A stretch of 21,946 nt of DNA from Saccoglossus kowalevskii (GCF_000003605.2 NW_003140818.1:322982-344927), one strand, 5' to 3'. Numbered from the stretch's first letter, positions 10,740 to 19,620 are shown. The notes: generated by a model from the letters alone, not told the origin. Made by a program: numbers and translations.

Positions 10740-10988
10740 GTAATGCATCGTACCAGGATGTGTTACCTTTGGAGGTCATGCATAGTACCAGTATGTGTGA
10801 CCGTTATGGGTCATGCATAGTACCAGTATGTGTGACCGTTATGGGTCATACATAGTACCAGGATGTGTGACCGTTATGGGTCATGCATAGTACCAGGATG
10901 TGTGACCTTTAGGGGTCATGCATAGTACCAGGATGTGTGACCTTTAGGGTCATGCATAGTACCAGGATATATGACAATTTATAGGGGT
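10740..10988. repeat. 35-bp minisatellite, 7 copies
   Basis: Units start at 10740, 10775, 10810, 10845, 10880, 10915 and 10949. The unit is GTCATGCATAGTACCAG(G/T)A then TGTGTGACC(T/G)TTAGGG or TTATGGG. The first copy (TAATGCATCG, GTTACC) and the last (GATATATGACAATTTATAGGGG) are the most diverged, as expected for array edges. Copies 2-4 carry GACCGTTATGG while copies 5-6 carry GACCTTTAGG in part, so the array is made of two sub-blocks. Confidence 0.95.
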
Positions 10989-12992
10989 CATGTTCTTGTT
11001 CTGACCAATTGCTATACATATCACCATGAACTCTTGTCAAAAATAGAGAAAAGGAACCCAAGATGAATTCTAACCATTTTTTTCTTTTGTATATGCTTGT
11101 ATCTAATCATTACTGAAACTAAAAAGTCTTGAGTAAAATATAGAAAAGATTTGAATTGACTGCCATTTTGACAGACCAAATTTAGCTGATTTTGTTGGAT
11201 GTTTTGGGCCCAGTTACGTCACATGCACGCGCACACACACACACACTACAGAAATAGTACTAGAAATGGAGACCAATTTATTTATTCTGTACAGATAACA
11301 TTATGATTGGTCATTACTGCCATTATTGTCTGATTTCTTTAGGCCAAATTATAGTCAGATTGATGAGTCATTTAAAACAACTCCTTGATATGGCAAATAA
11401 ATTCAGACTTTAAAAAAACTTAGCCGTTGGTGAATTGATTTTAAAAATAAATTGTCAAGGCCTATTTGATAACTCAAATAATCATTCATTGACTGTGAGT
11501 TGCCTCCAGGGTAGTTATAAATCCTAATTGACCTGCTAAGGGATGGACCATTACAAACTCTGGGAGGGGGAGATGGTAGAGAAAACATGCAAAATATTGT
11601 TCCCTTAGTTTTATTTCTTACATTTTTTTTCTCTTTCAAAAATGAGGTTTATTTTGTTCTTATGGACTGCAGTATTCATTCACCAACAACACCCCCCCCC
11701 TCCCACCGACAGAATTGGTAATGATCAACTCCTAAGTGCTTATCACTGTAACTGTGGTTTCACTTTATAGAAGGCGTTTTTTTATGGAGACAGGTCAACA
11801 AATTTATTTTCACTATTGTTTTCTGTAATTAAGTAATTTGTGTTTCAACAATGTACTGAAAAAATAAATCTTGTTTCTAGCAGAAAATATGTAAGAGAGA
11901 AATATTCAATGATATGGAATTTAATAGTAGCAATAAATGTGACTGATCAAATTATAAAATTGATAGTAAAAATAGTTTACAGCGTATTTACATGTATACA
12001 TTGTAACTGGAAGAAAATAGATATAAATAACCCACAGTACCTTGGTTTTAGTGTGTTTTTTTTTGCTTTTATTTGCTTATTTTCATAACAACAATGATTA
12101 TATCATTCCCTATTGTATGGCTCTCTGACAACAATTTTGAAACAATTTTCAAAATAATTTTAGTCTCAATTAATTGAAAAATAAATGTATATGTCTCTCT
12201 TCCTAGATTACCCTAAATGTTAGCTTGCCCTATTTTGAGGAAATTCAGAATCATAAAATTGTAGGAACAATATTACAGGAAGTAAAGGAAATGCAGTTTC
12301 CTGTCAATGCCATCGGAGAAGGAACTTTGAACATAAATAAATGTGTATAAAGTGAATGTACATAAAGGATGTCTTTGTATCCTCCTGGGCTTGTCTGTGT
12401 AAAATAAATCATCCATCAGAGACTATAAGTTGTTGAACATCTTAGTGATTCCCTTGGCTACAGCTTTGATGTAAAGATTGTTTTTTTTTTACGACAGTAC
12501 TCGTCAATCGTGAACACAAACGTTTGAATGAGTATATATTCTGTGGATATAGGGGAGGGTGGTGGTGGGTTAAAGCATTTGACTGCATGCATTTATGTTA
12601 ACATATACTGCACTCAGTGGTGATTGCTTAGCGATATATTGGGCTTGATGTTTATAACTAAAGTGGCAAGAGTGAAATTGAAGTAAAAATTGGCACAACA
12701 AATTTTACTGTTTTATTTTGATATTTGGTGCACATTCACTGTGTGTAATTTCACAAATTTGGCTGGGAAACAATGAATTCTAATATTGTTTCACATGGGT
12801 TTAATTTAGTGGATTTTACTCAACAAAAATAGTGAAATTAAAACCCAGTGAATATTTAATACATTTTCAGAAAGTGGAAATGGCTGAGGCGGTATTAATG
12901 ACACACTGACTTGTGGCAAAACATGATCCAACAAATAAAATTAAGAACTGTGTTTCTTTTTAGCATTCGGGATAATCAACACTGAAGTATTT
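10989..12992. other. AT-rich non-coding stretch, simple repeats only
   Basis: It contains a short (CA)n run at about 11231-11246, a C-run near 11691-11700, and a G-rich patch at about 12551-12570 (GGGGAGGGTGGTGGTGGG). There is also an inverted-repeat patch at about 12797-12851 (GGGTTTAATTT ... AAATTAAAACCC). No exon or RNA gene could be supported; the open frames are short and unrecognisable. Confidence 0.55.
11231..11246. repeat. CA dinucleotide microsatellite
   Basis: About eight CA steps follow TGCACGCG. It is a short pure run in non-coding DNA. Confidence 0.85.
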
Positions 12993-13800
12993 TATACATT
13001 TGATCAATTTAAGTTTGACTTTATTTAAAATGTATTATACATGTAAACAAAATATTAATTATTAAACAAAAGATAATCTGCAAAAATATTGCTGAAAGGA
13101 TGGTCACTCAAGGCAAGTGGTCTTTATAGAGAGTGCTCATGCATTATGTTATGCCTTTGAACTGCCTGAAGGTAAACAGGTGGTCTTTATGTAGAAGTGG
13201 TCACTATAAATAGGTGGTCTTTATGTAGAAGTGGTCACTATAAATAGGTGGTCTTTATGTAGAAGTGGTCACTATAAACAGGTGGTCTTTATGTAGAAGT
13301 GGTCACTATAAACAGGTGGTCTTTATGTAGAAGTGGTCACTATAAACAGGTGGTCTTTATGTAGAAGTGGTCACTATAAACAGGTGGTCTTTATGTAGAA
13401 GTGGTCACTATAAACAGGTGGTCTTTATGTAGAAGTGGTCACTATAAACAGGTGGTCTTTATGTAGAAGTGGTCACTATAAACAGGTGGTCTTTATGTAG
13501 AAGTGGTCACTATAAACAGGTGGTCTTTATGTAGAAGGTGGTCTTTATGTAGAAGTGGTAACTATAAACAGGTGGTCTTTATGTAGAAGGTGGTCTTTAT
13601 GTAGAAGTGGTAACTATAAACAGGTGGTCTTTATGTAGAAGTGGTCACTATAAACAGGTGGTCTTTATGTAGAAGTGGTCACTATAAACAGGTGGTCTTT
13701 ATGTAGAAGTGGTCACTATAAACAGGTGGTCTTTATGTAGAAGTGGTAACTATAAACAGGTGGTCTTTATGTAGAAGTGGTCACTGGATTTGACTTTAAT
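12993..13800. repeat. Interspersed repeat copy interrupted by minisatellite growth
   Basis: The left part (12993-13177) and the right end (about 13783-13800, CACTGGATTTGACTT) match, in the same order, the repeat at 5170-5430. The 34-bp array fills the space between them. The simplest reading is that a short AGTGGTCTTTAT-containing segment of the element was amplified in this copy after insertion. The alignment was done by eye and the outer borders are approximate. Confidence 0.6.
13178..13786. repeat. 34-bp minisatellite, about 19 units including two 18-bp short units
   Basis: Units begin AGGTGGTCTTTATGTAGAAG and continue TGGTCACTATAAAC. They start at 13178, 13212, 13246, 13280 and then every 34 bp to 13518. 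Two shortened 18-bp units (AGGTGGTCTTTATGTAGA, at 13518 and 13570) are each followed by a full unit carrying GGTAAC in place of GGTCAC (13536, 13588). This forms a 52-bp block present twice in a row. Regular units resume at 13622 and end with a partial unit at 13758-13786. The first units end TAAATAGG, while later ones end TAAACAGG. Near-identity of the central units indicates recent expansion. Confidence 0.98.
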
Positions 13801-15085
13801 ATAAATAAATCACCATGATTATCTATTAATTCTATTTCATTTGCAAAATGGTTGCACAGCCTGGTAGTGTGTGAAAACAGTCTTAAAATTGATAGCTGTA
13901 TATAAATAATTGATGTTGTTGTGTTTCTTATGTCAATCATGTGTAATATACTGGAAAAATAATCTATACCAAAGCTATGCAGCCAAGAGTGCCAACACAA
14001 ATTTGTCAACAAAAACAAAAATCTGGTTTCAATTCTATCATTTTCTCAACTCAATTATTTTTCTACTCAGTATATTGGTGAGTTGCCAAGACAACATCAT
14101 ACTTTCTGAATGCAGTCAATAGAGGGCGCTATTCATCTATTTCTTTTAAATGTTCTCTTATTTACCACCTAGCATCTTTAATTTTAACTGAACAAGGTTA
14201 AAATCCAAAAATAAAGAAAGCAAATGTATCAATCTGAATGAGCATCATTAAGTTTTTTTTAAAGAGATGCTGATATACTCTATTCATTTACTCAACCTTA
14301 ACCAATTGACACTTGTATTGTATGGGCATTCTGTTAAATGCTTGCTTTTCACTTTCATGTTTCTTTATTTAAGTCAGCCATTTCTCAATTGTGACTGTAC
14401 ATGTTTATTGTTTTATTTGGTTAACAAACTGACTTACTGTGTCATTTAAATGAATCACTGCTCTCACTGAATAGCAACTGTCTGGGTGTTATACATGGCA
14501 CCCTTTGGACATATTTCAAGCAGGGCAACTAAAGTTTGATAGGTAAACACCAAAACTGAATCTTAATGGGGGACAGAAAAAGGGTTTAATGGGAAATATT
14601 CTGCTTGCTACAAAGTGGTTTGACACATTGTTACTTGAAAAATGCTTGATGCAAGAAGTCATTCACACTGAATTCACACAGTATTGATAGTATAAATAGG
14701 TGCTTTGTCTATAGTATAATAAATAGTAAATACCAACAAACACATGTATCAACTTAACTCTGAAAGGGAGATTGTTCTCCCACAATCTCTAGTTTTCTTG
14801 CAAACTTGGAATCATCATTCTATTTCATCTACCTGCACATGACCTTGGTTATGGCGAAGTTAGACTTGTCCTTGGCTAACAGTGTCTCTGTCCCAGATTG
14901 TCACAAGGTATTCAGCATCACTTTTTTCAGATTTCTTAGAATGAAGCAGAGAAGTAAACTGGCTTGAAATGGAAATTTGTTGTTAATAGCCTGCTGGGCT
15001 CCCAGTTTAAAAAACTGCTTTCTATATAATGTTGAGAACAGGAATTGTGTTAGCATTTTCGCAAGTCCCACACTGGAACTTGTAA
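13801..15085. other. AT-rich non-coding stretch, no gene recognised
   Basis: Several frames of 60-83 residues occur on both strands but have no recognisable domain or exon borders. I see no repeat that I can define. Confidence 0.55.
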
Positions 15086-15087
15086 TA

Positions 15088-15230
15088 CTGTGAAATACTT
15101 TATTTTAGCTGGAATTATGTATGGAATTTATTTTCACTGATTTTTGATGAGTTGAATGTGAGACATTGGAAAAAATGTATATTCGCTGGATTTTAAAGCA
15201 ACCCTTCAGCGAAAATAAAGTATTCTACAG
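15088..15230. mobile_element. TA-flanked MITE, copy 1 (143 bp)
   Basis: The left end reads CTGTGAAATACTTTATTTTA and the reverse complement of the right end reads CTGTAGAATACTTTATTTTC. These are terminal inverted repeats of about 25 bp with 2-3 differences. The element is flanked by TA on both sides (15086-15087 and 15231-15232), as expected for a Tc1/mariner-type TA target duplication. The interior (TGTATGGAATTTATTTTCACTGATTTTTGA) matches the copy at 19917-20091 but lacks about 24 bp after GGAATTA. It has no coding capacity, and movement would have depended on an enzyme encoded elsewhere. Confidence 0.8.
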
Positions 15231-15809
15231 TATATCTTTGATTTACAAATCTGGTTCCTCTTTAATATTTGAGGTCCAGGAAGCAGATAACGGAGGTGAC
15301 ACATCCATGGTTTGGTACTTGCACACATTTGTGAATACATAGAAATTTTTAATTATATGTTTGTAAATTTCTGGATTAAGTTAAGTTTGGCTACTAATTT
15401 TTGAAGTGCATATAGCTCTGGGTCAAGAACTAGTAGTCAGTGCATCATGGGCTACTGAAGATCCAAATATAAATTGAGACTTCAGCACTTATGGCAGTTG
15501 TTGAATATCCTGCATTTTCAGTGTAATTGTGGGTGTTCTCTCACTTTCTGTCTAAGGTGGATCAGTACAGTACATGAACATCAGTGGATTGAAAGTGAAT
15601 ATGCAGGAGTTTTCACATTACAACACATTGTATCACCCATGTATTAGTACAGGACAAACTACTGAATCTGCTGTATATTTTTAAATATACTTTCCAGCAC
15701 ATTATCTCATTATGTTTCATTGTGGAAAGAATTTTCTAATTGAATGAGCATTGTTGTACTTTTTTTCTATAAGAGACCTCTGTGTTAACTCCATAATGTC
15801 AAGTTACTC

Positions 15810-15997
15810 TAGATGCATTAATTATTCACTGGATTTTAATTTCGCCATTTCCTTGGATAAGTAAAATCTGCTAAATTAAATCCTTGTGAAGATGTAGTAT
15901 AACAATATAACTCATTGTATCCCCTCCAAATCTGTGAACATGCACAAAGTTACAATTTAGTGGAATTAAATGTCAGTGAAAATAAATTGTTTTACAG
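15810..15997. mobile_element. Possible diverged relative of the TA-flanked MITE
   Basis: The right end (GTGAAAATAAATTGTTTTACAG followed by TA, near 15976-15999) resembles the right end of the two clearer copies, and the left part contains ATTCACTGGATTTTA as in their interior. The left terminus is not recognisable and the interior differs, so this may be an old copy, a related family or chance similarity. Confidence 0.3.
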
Positions 15998-16179
15998 TAG
16001 TTGACATTTTTTTCTGCTTGAAACTATTGATGAACCTTAATGAACCATAAATTTGTCTCTGTAAGAAGGATACACGTTTTACCCACAGAATGATTATAAG
16101 TTAGACATGAACTCTTAATTGGTTTGTTTCTTTCGTTGTGCACATTAATAATAATTTGTACGTTTTATTTCATTAACAG

Positions 16180-16296
16180 ACATCAGGAGTAGACAAGACT
16201 GGTACAAAACCGTCCAAATCACCATCCACACCGAAGATGGAGAAGAAAATAGGACACAGAAGAGTGGATACATTTGGGGAGACAACTTACAAAAAG
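16180..16296 (+). CDS. PIP5K1: PIP5K1 exon: N-terminal linker and start of conserved region
   Basis: This 117-nt exon is phase 0 at both ends and encodes 39 residues. The first 23 are Ser/Thr/Lys/Pro-rich (TSGVDKTGTKPSKSPSTPKM...), a variable linker in this family. The rest (KKIGHRRVDTFGETTYKK) matches the conserved lead-in to the type I PIP kinase domain. The acceptor is TTATTTCATTAACAG and the donor is AAG|GTAAAA. In the exon frame a TAA lies at 16174-16176, so the frame must be entered by splicing or start inside the exon. The only internal ATG is at 16237, giving MEKKIGHRRV, and could serve as an alternative start if an intronic promoter is used. The residues before that ATG and a good acceptor make splicing from an upstream exon more likely. 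Confidence 0.93.
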
Positions 16297-16774
16297 GTAA
16301 AATCATTTTATGATTGTGTTATTATCATGATTACTTAAGTCAACATGCGTCAGAAGGCCATAGTGTGTCACAAGCGTCAACCCATGAGCCTTTGCGTTTT
16401 TAGCATGTGTTGTTATACATGTATGAGAGACATCATTGGCTAGGAATTTCTAAATAGCTACAAATACATGTGAGAGTGTAGCCTTCATCCGCCCGCCAAT
16501 CAAACACACACTTTAGAATAGGAACATTTGGGGATTTTTGCAGTCCAGTGAGCCATGTATGGACCATCGTCAATAGCAACAGAGAGCTCCAATGATCAAA
16601 GAAATTCTCAGAACTACTTTCGTTTGCTTGGAGAAAATTTATAAAAAATAAAAAGGACAATCATGATGATGTTAATATTCAATATTTTAATAAAAGTTTG
16701 CAACCACACACAAATCTAATTTTACAACAATACATGTAATAACAACTCACGCATGTTAAATAACGCAAATTCAG

Positions 16775-16927
16775 TCATATACGGATTATTGACACTAGCT
16801 CAGAATGTCTTTGAAGCGCCACAATTCTCTTCTCATTTTCTGGTGCTGGTCCAAGAATTTCATCAAGTTGGCCCTGTCCTATCAACTGCAACCACTGCAT
16901 AATATCCATTTCGTCTGCTGCAGCCAT
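16775..16927 (-). CDS. Possible minus-strand coding segment of unknown identity, 50 codons
   Basis: From the ATG at 16927 the minus strand reads MAAADEMDIMQWLQLIG and continues through GQLDEILGPAPENEKR and IVALQRHSELVSI to a TGA at 16775-16777. The open frame extends upstream to 17074 but is less protein-like there. Composition (acidic start, balanced Leu/Gln/Glu, no low-complexity AT bias) is more gene-like than the surrounding frames. It could be a first exon, since a CC|GTATAT donor-like site lies near the end, or a fragment of a captured or transposon gene in the kinase intron. I do not recognise the family and no partner exon could be assigned. Confidence 0.3.
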   Translation of the reverse strand: MAAADEMDIMQWLQLIGQGQLDEILGPAPENEKRIVALQRHSELVSIIRI

Positions 16928-17399
16928 TATCGTCTGCAGGTTTTCAAGGGAGCAGGTTACAAGGATGTGTAAACATATCCATCCACAGTGGCAAACATAT
17001 CGCTTCCAAAACTGTCTGTCCTGAAAGGGCAAATGCATACACTTTTGGTATCCTACACTAAGGCTTTTAACCAAGCCTAAAAATGGTCAGATTAAGGTGG
17101 TCAGGATTCAAACACTTGTCAGTACATTTTACACAGTTTGCTTTTACTCACAAATTATTCAACCCAGAGGACTTTCACATTTAATATAAGAAGTTGTGTC
17201 CATTTCATTTCAATGATACCATAATGCCTGTACTAGTACATTTATGTCGATCAGATTTCTGAACTAACTCGTAGCCTCGCCTGATATTCCATTTATTTTA
17301 TTTTATAAACTAAATCGTGATTGTTCAAGTACCTATACATGGGTTACATTTCATGCTTAAACGCTTCTTTCCAAGACACACATGGGATTAAAAGTACCC

Positions 17400-17415
17400 G
17401 GGGGGGGGGGGGGGG
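17400..17415 (+). repeat. G16 homopolymer
   Basis: An uninterrupted run of 16 G follows TACCC inside a PIP5K1 intron. Such runs are length-variable and prone to sequencing error, and the strand could form a G-quadruplex. No functional meaning is claimed. Confidence 0.9.
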
Positions 17416-17704
17416 AGTTCTCAGTTTGTGTTTGTTCAAATACAAATTTCATCATTGCAAGTTACCAGCAGAGGTGTATGAGGGTCGTTGTGGCATTCTG
17501 CCAAAGGTTTTTTTAATGTCAGAGAAATATAAAATGTAATCTTGTACTATCAGTTTGCTCTCTCTAGTATTGAAATGGTGTCATTTTAATGTCATATCAA
17601 TCTAAAATCACTAGGTAAAAAGTTTAGTTGTAAACCGCCAACACATTTACAGCTCATTAATATTACTGGACTATTATTGATACAGTCTTTTGTTATTATT
17701 GTAG

Positions 17705-17835
17705 ACCACATCATCGGCTTTGATGTCTGCTATCCAACTTGGTATTGGCCACTCAGTTGGAGGACTCTCCGCTAAACCAGAAAGAGATGTACTCATGCAA
17801 GACTTTGCAGTTGTAGAAAGTGTTTTCTTTCCAAG
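17705..17835 (+). CDS. PIP5K1: PIP5K1 exon: start of PIP kinase domain
   Basis: This 131-nt exon is entered in phase 0 and left in phase 2. It encodes [20 protein letters not shown], then [23 protein letters not shown], plus the first two bases (AG) of a serine codon. The [21 protein letters not shown] and VVESVFFP blocks are diagnostic of type I PIP 5-kinases. The acceptor is TTATTATTGTAG and the donor is CCAAG|GTACAG. The split serine is completed by the T at the start of the exon at 19503, giving SEGSNLT. Local differences such as MSA for the usual KGA are ordinary divergence. Confidence 0.96.
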
Positions 17836-18058
17836 GTACAGTAACTGTTATATCCTCTCTCTTCTGTATCAATTATGGCTACGTGTAATAAAATAATTAA
17901 TAATAAAAACACATGCAGCCAAAATATGGATTATTCAGTTGGAGTTGCTGATCGCATTCCATATTACTGTTCAACCAGTTATCTCCCTTTGAACATGCTT
18001 GAGAGCTCATATCTGTGACACCAACTTGCCAAATGTTGGACAACTCATATCTGTGACA

Positions 18059-18151
18059 TACCCCAGGTGCTGGAAGTTGTAATATTCTGCCCGCCCAGTA
18101 GGATATTGCTACACAAACAACACTCCAGTCTGACTGCTATCGGAACTGAGT
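18059..18151 (+). repeat. Left terminal inverted repeat of the intronic transposon
   Basis: A 93-bp arm beginning TACCCCAGG and ending ACTGAGT. It pairs with 19105-19197 at about 88 percent identity by eye, with differences mainly near positions 10, 11, 17, 26-30, 39, 46-48, 62 and 85 of the arm. Confidence 0.88.
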
Positions 18152-18335
18152 GTGCCGTTCGTAAAATAGATGTAGCGCTGATTGGGTGATGCGAGTGTCA
18201 ATCAAATGCCCACTCTATTTATACCAAGTGTCGTAAACAAAATCACCTGACTGGCGCCATTTTCAGTTGTCGGTGTCAGTGTGCGTCTCGGTTTAGACTG
18301 TTGTGTGTAACTGTTCATAACGTGAAAATTTGGCC

Positions 18336-18663
18336 ATGATTGCTAAGAAAAAGCTGAAATAAGCCTTAAAGACTATTTCAGAATACATTCCTGGTGTGCC
18401 AACTCTCACAGATGAACAGTTCATGCAATTGAAGGGATTGTAAACCGCTGTAACACTGTTGTGTTTTTGCCGACTAGTTACAGCAAATCTCTTAAGTCGT
18501 CTTGCTAGTTGTTAAAGAACTAGGCTTGGATCAAAACCCAATTTTGATTGTCATTTCACCTCTTGTCGCACTCATTGAAGACAAAGTAAAAGCTGCAACG
18601 AAACTTGGTATAGGATCGTGTGCACTGACATCAGAAAACCAAGCTGACATCAATTTCTTTTGA
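18336..18663 (+). pseudogene. Decayed RecQ-like SF2 helicase fragment inside the transposon
   Basis: Three collinear pieces in different frames read as the N-terminal part of a RecQ-type DNA helicase. The first, from the ATG at 18336, gives MIAKKKLK, a stop, ALKTISEYIPGVP then TLTDEQFMQLKGL, a stop. The second (18452-18508) gives NTVVFLPTSYSKSLKSSC, a stop. The third (18538-18663) gives PILIVISPLVALIEDKVK and AATKLGIGSCALTSENQADI, then NFF and a stop. The LPTSYSKSL piece corresponds to motif I (Walker A, usually LPTGxGKS), with both glycines changed to serine. SPLVALIEDKV corresponds to motif Ia (usually SPLxxLMxDQV). Stops, frameshifts and the loss of everything after motif Ia mean it cannot make an active enzyme. 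It is probably cargo or a gene of the parental transposon, in the same orientation as PIP5K1. Confidence 0.65.
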
Positions 18664-18914
18664 CAAAATCGCCGACAATCTGCCGAAACCGTGATTTCGT
18701 GTTTCTTCAAAATTATCACAAGAGCAAATTAATAATGATAAAAGCAAAATAATATACAGTGCACACGATTAATTACGCTGGTCCATAAAATAACTCCAGT
18801 CTGACACGAGAAACTTTGAACAAGTTTCGCGGTGAACTAAATCCAGATCGTGGAAGAAAACCATAAGACACGAACTCCGACAAAAATAACTCTCAAATGA
18901 ACTCAACCACTTAC

Positions 18915-18983
18915 GTTCAACGACAGCGCTGGAGAAACTGGGATAAAAACACCAACAGGATGAACGTTGATTTTACTCGCCAT
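18915..18983 (-). CDS. First-exon-like segment on the opposite strand of the transposon, 23 codons
   Basis: On the minus strand an ATG at 18983 opens MASKINVHPVGVFIPVSPAL then SLN and runs into a perfect GTAAGT donor (18909-18914 in + coordinates). The frame is intact for all 23 codons. It sits about 120 bp inside the right terminal repeat and reads toward the element centre, while the helicase fragment reads inward from the left. This fits two convergent genes each starting near one terminus, but no second exon remains in this copy and the protein is not recognised. Chance occurrence of a short ATG frame next to GTAAGT remains possible. Confidence 0.35.
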
Positions 18984-19104
18984 CTCCCATAAATGGTTAG
19001 TTAATATATTCAGTTGTTTATTAACAGCTACGTCAAGAGTCGCGTGTGATTGGCTATCGTTCAAAGTGCAAAGGTCGCATGCATTTAACTAGTGAGTGCG
19101 AGGA

Positions 19105-19197
19105 ACTCAGTTTCGATAGCAGTCAGACTGGAGTGCTGTTTGTGTAGCATTTTCCTACCGGGCGGGCGAAACATTACAACCTCCAGTGCCTGGGGTA
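19105..19197 (-). repeat. Right terminal inverted repeat of the intronic transposon
   Basis: Reverse-complement partner of 18059-18151, ending ...CCTGGGGTA and followed by the second copy of the 10-bp duplication ATCTGTGACA at 19198-19207. Confidence 0.88.
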
Positions 19198-19502
19198 ATC
19201 TGTGACACTGACTTGCTACACGCTTGACAGCTCATATCTGTGACACCAACTTGCCACATGTTGGACAGCCATCATGTCTTGTTGCTGAGCAATACACCCT
19301 AATTTATACCAGTATACCCGATAAAGTCAGTGATTCAAAATGCAGGTCTAACCCGAAAACAAAGAGTGATGCACAACAACATTTCTACATTACATGAACT
19401 TCTTTAGTTGTGCGCTTTCCTTTTTGATTACATGTACATACCCAATGTAATGACATTTTTCTTGATGATATGGTTGAAATGTGTATTGATTTTTACTTAC
19501 AG

Positions 19503-19620
19503 TGAAGGCAGTAACTTAACAGCGGCACATAAATATCCAGATTTTCGTTTCAAGACATACGCCCCGGTAGCTTTTAGATATTTTCGAGAATTATTTGGTA
19601 TTCAGCCTGATGACTTTCTG
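19503..19620 (+). CDS. PIP5K1: PIP5K1 exon: kinase domain N-lobe, RFKTYAP / [10 protein letters not shown] block
   Basis: This 118-nt exon is entered in phase 2 and left in phase 0. Its first T completes the serine begun at 17834-17835. It then encodes [20 protein letters not shown] followed by [19 protein letters not shown]. These blocks are among the most conserved in type I PIP 5-kinases and lie just before the nucleotide-binding loop. The acceptor is GATTTTTACTTACAG and the donor is CTG|GTAAGT, a consensus match. There are no stops or frameshifts. Confidence 0.96.

Larger units (their letters stand above)
16297..17704 (+). other. PIP5K1 intron (1,408 bp)
   Basis: It begins GTAAAA and ends TTTTGTTATTATTGTAG. 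It contains two minus-strand open frames (16433-16660 and 16775-17074), the second with protein-like composition near its end, and a run of 16 G at 17400-17415. No inverted-repeat element or functional RNA was recognised. Confidence 0.9.
18059..19197. mobile_element. TIR DNA transposon, 1,139 bp, 93-bp TIRs, 10-bp target-site duplication
   Basis: The left terminal repeat (18059-18151) starts TACCCCAGG. The right terminal repeat (19105-19197), read in reverse complement, also starts TACCCCAGG. The two align without gaps for 93 bp with about 11 mismatches, and share CTACACAAAC, CACTCCAGTCTGACTGCTAT and ACTGAGT. The 10-bp direct repeat ATCTGTGACA lies directly outside both ends (18049-18058 and 19198-19207). 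Inside are a broken helicase-like reading frame from the left and a first-exon-like segment from the right on the opposite strand. No transposase core was found, so this copy is non-autonomous. Long TIRs with a 9-11-bp duplication are typical of Mutator-like elements. Helicase-encoding transposons are also known in other groups (Academ-related), so the superfamily is left open. Confidence 0.85.
17997..19256. repeat. 38-bp tandem repeat, three units, the middle one split by a transposon
   Basis: Unit 1 (17997-18034) is GCTTGAGAGCTCATATCTGT plus GACACCAACTTGCCAAAT. Unit 3 (19219-19256) is GCTTGACAGCTCATATCTGT plus GACACCAACTTGCCACAT. Unit 2 starts at 18035 (GTTGGACAACTCATATCTGT...) and continues after the element as CTGACTTGCTACAC (19208-19221 region edge). 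When the element and one ATCTGTGACA are removed, unit 2 is exactly 38 bp. A partial fourth unit (GTTGGACAGCC) follows. Confidence 0.85.
17836..19502 (+). other. PIP5K1 intron (1,667 bp) hosting a transposon
   Basis: It begins GTACAG and ends TTTTTACTTACAG. About two thirds of it is the 1,139-bp inverted-repeat element at 18059-19197, set inside a 38-bp tandem repeat. The element does not touch either splice site. Without it the intron would be about 520 bp. Confidence 0.92.

Noticed and set aside
10740..10988. CRISPR-like array
   Set aside because: Units are directly contiguous with no unique spacers, and the genome is eukaryotic. The same holds for the arrays at 1531, 6540 and 13178.
16433..16660. 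75-residue minus-strand frame
   Set aside because: Some stretches look protein-like, but I found no family, start context or exon borders. It may be related to the segment at 16775-16927 but this cannot be shown.
18531..18719. 62-residue minus-strand frame in the transposon
   Set aside because: It is a shadow of the helicase-like sequence on the + strand, which has the recognisable motifs.
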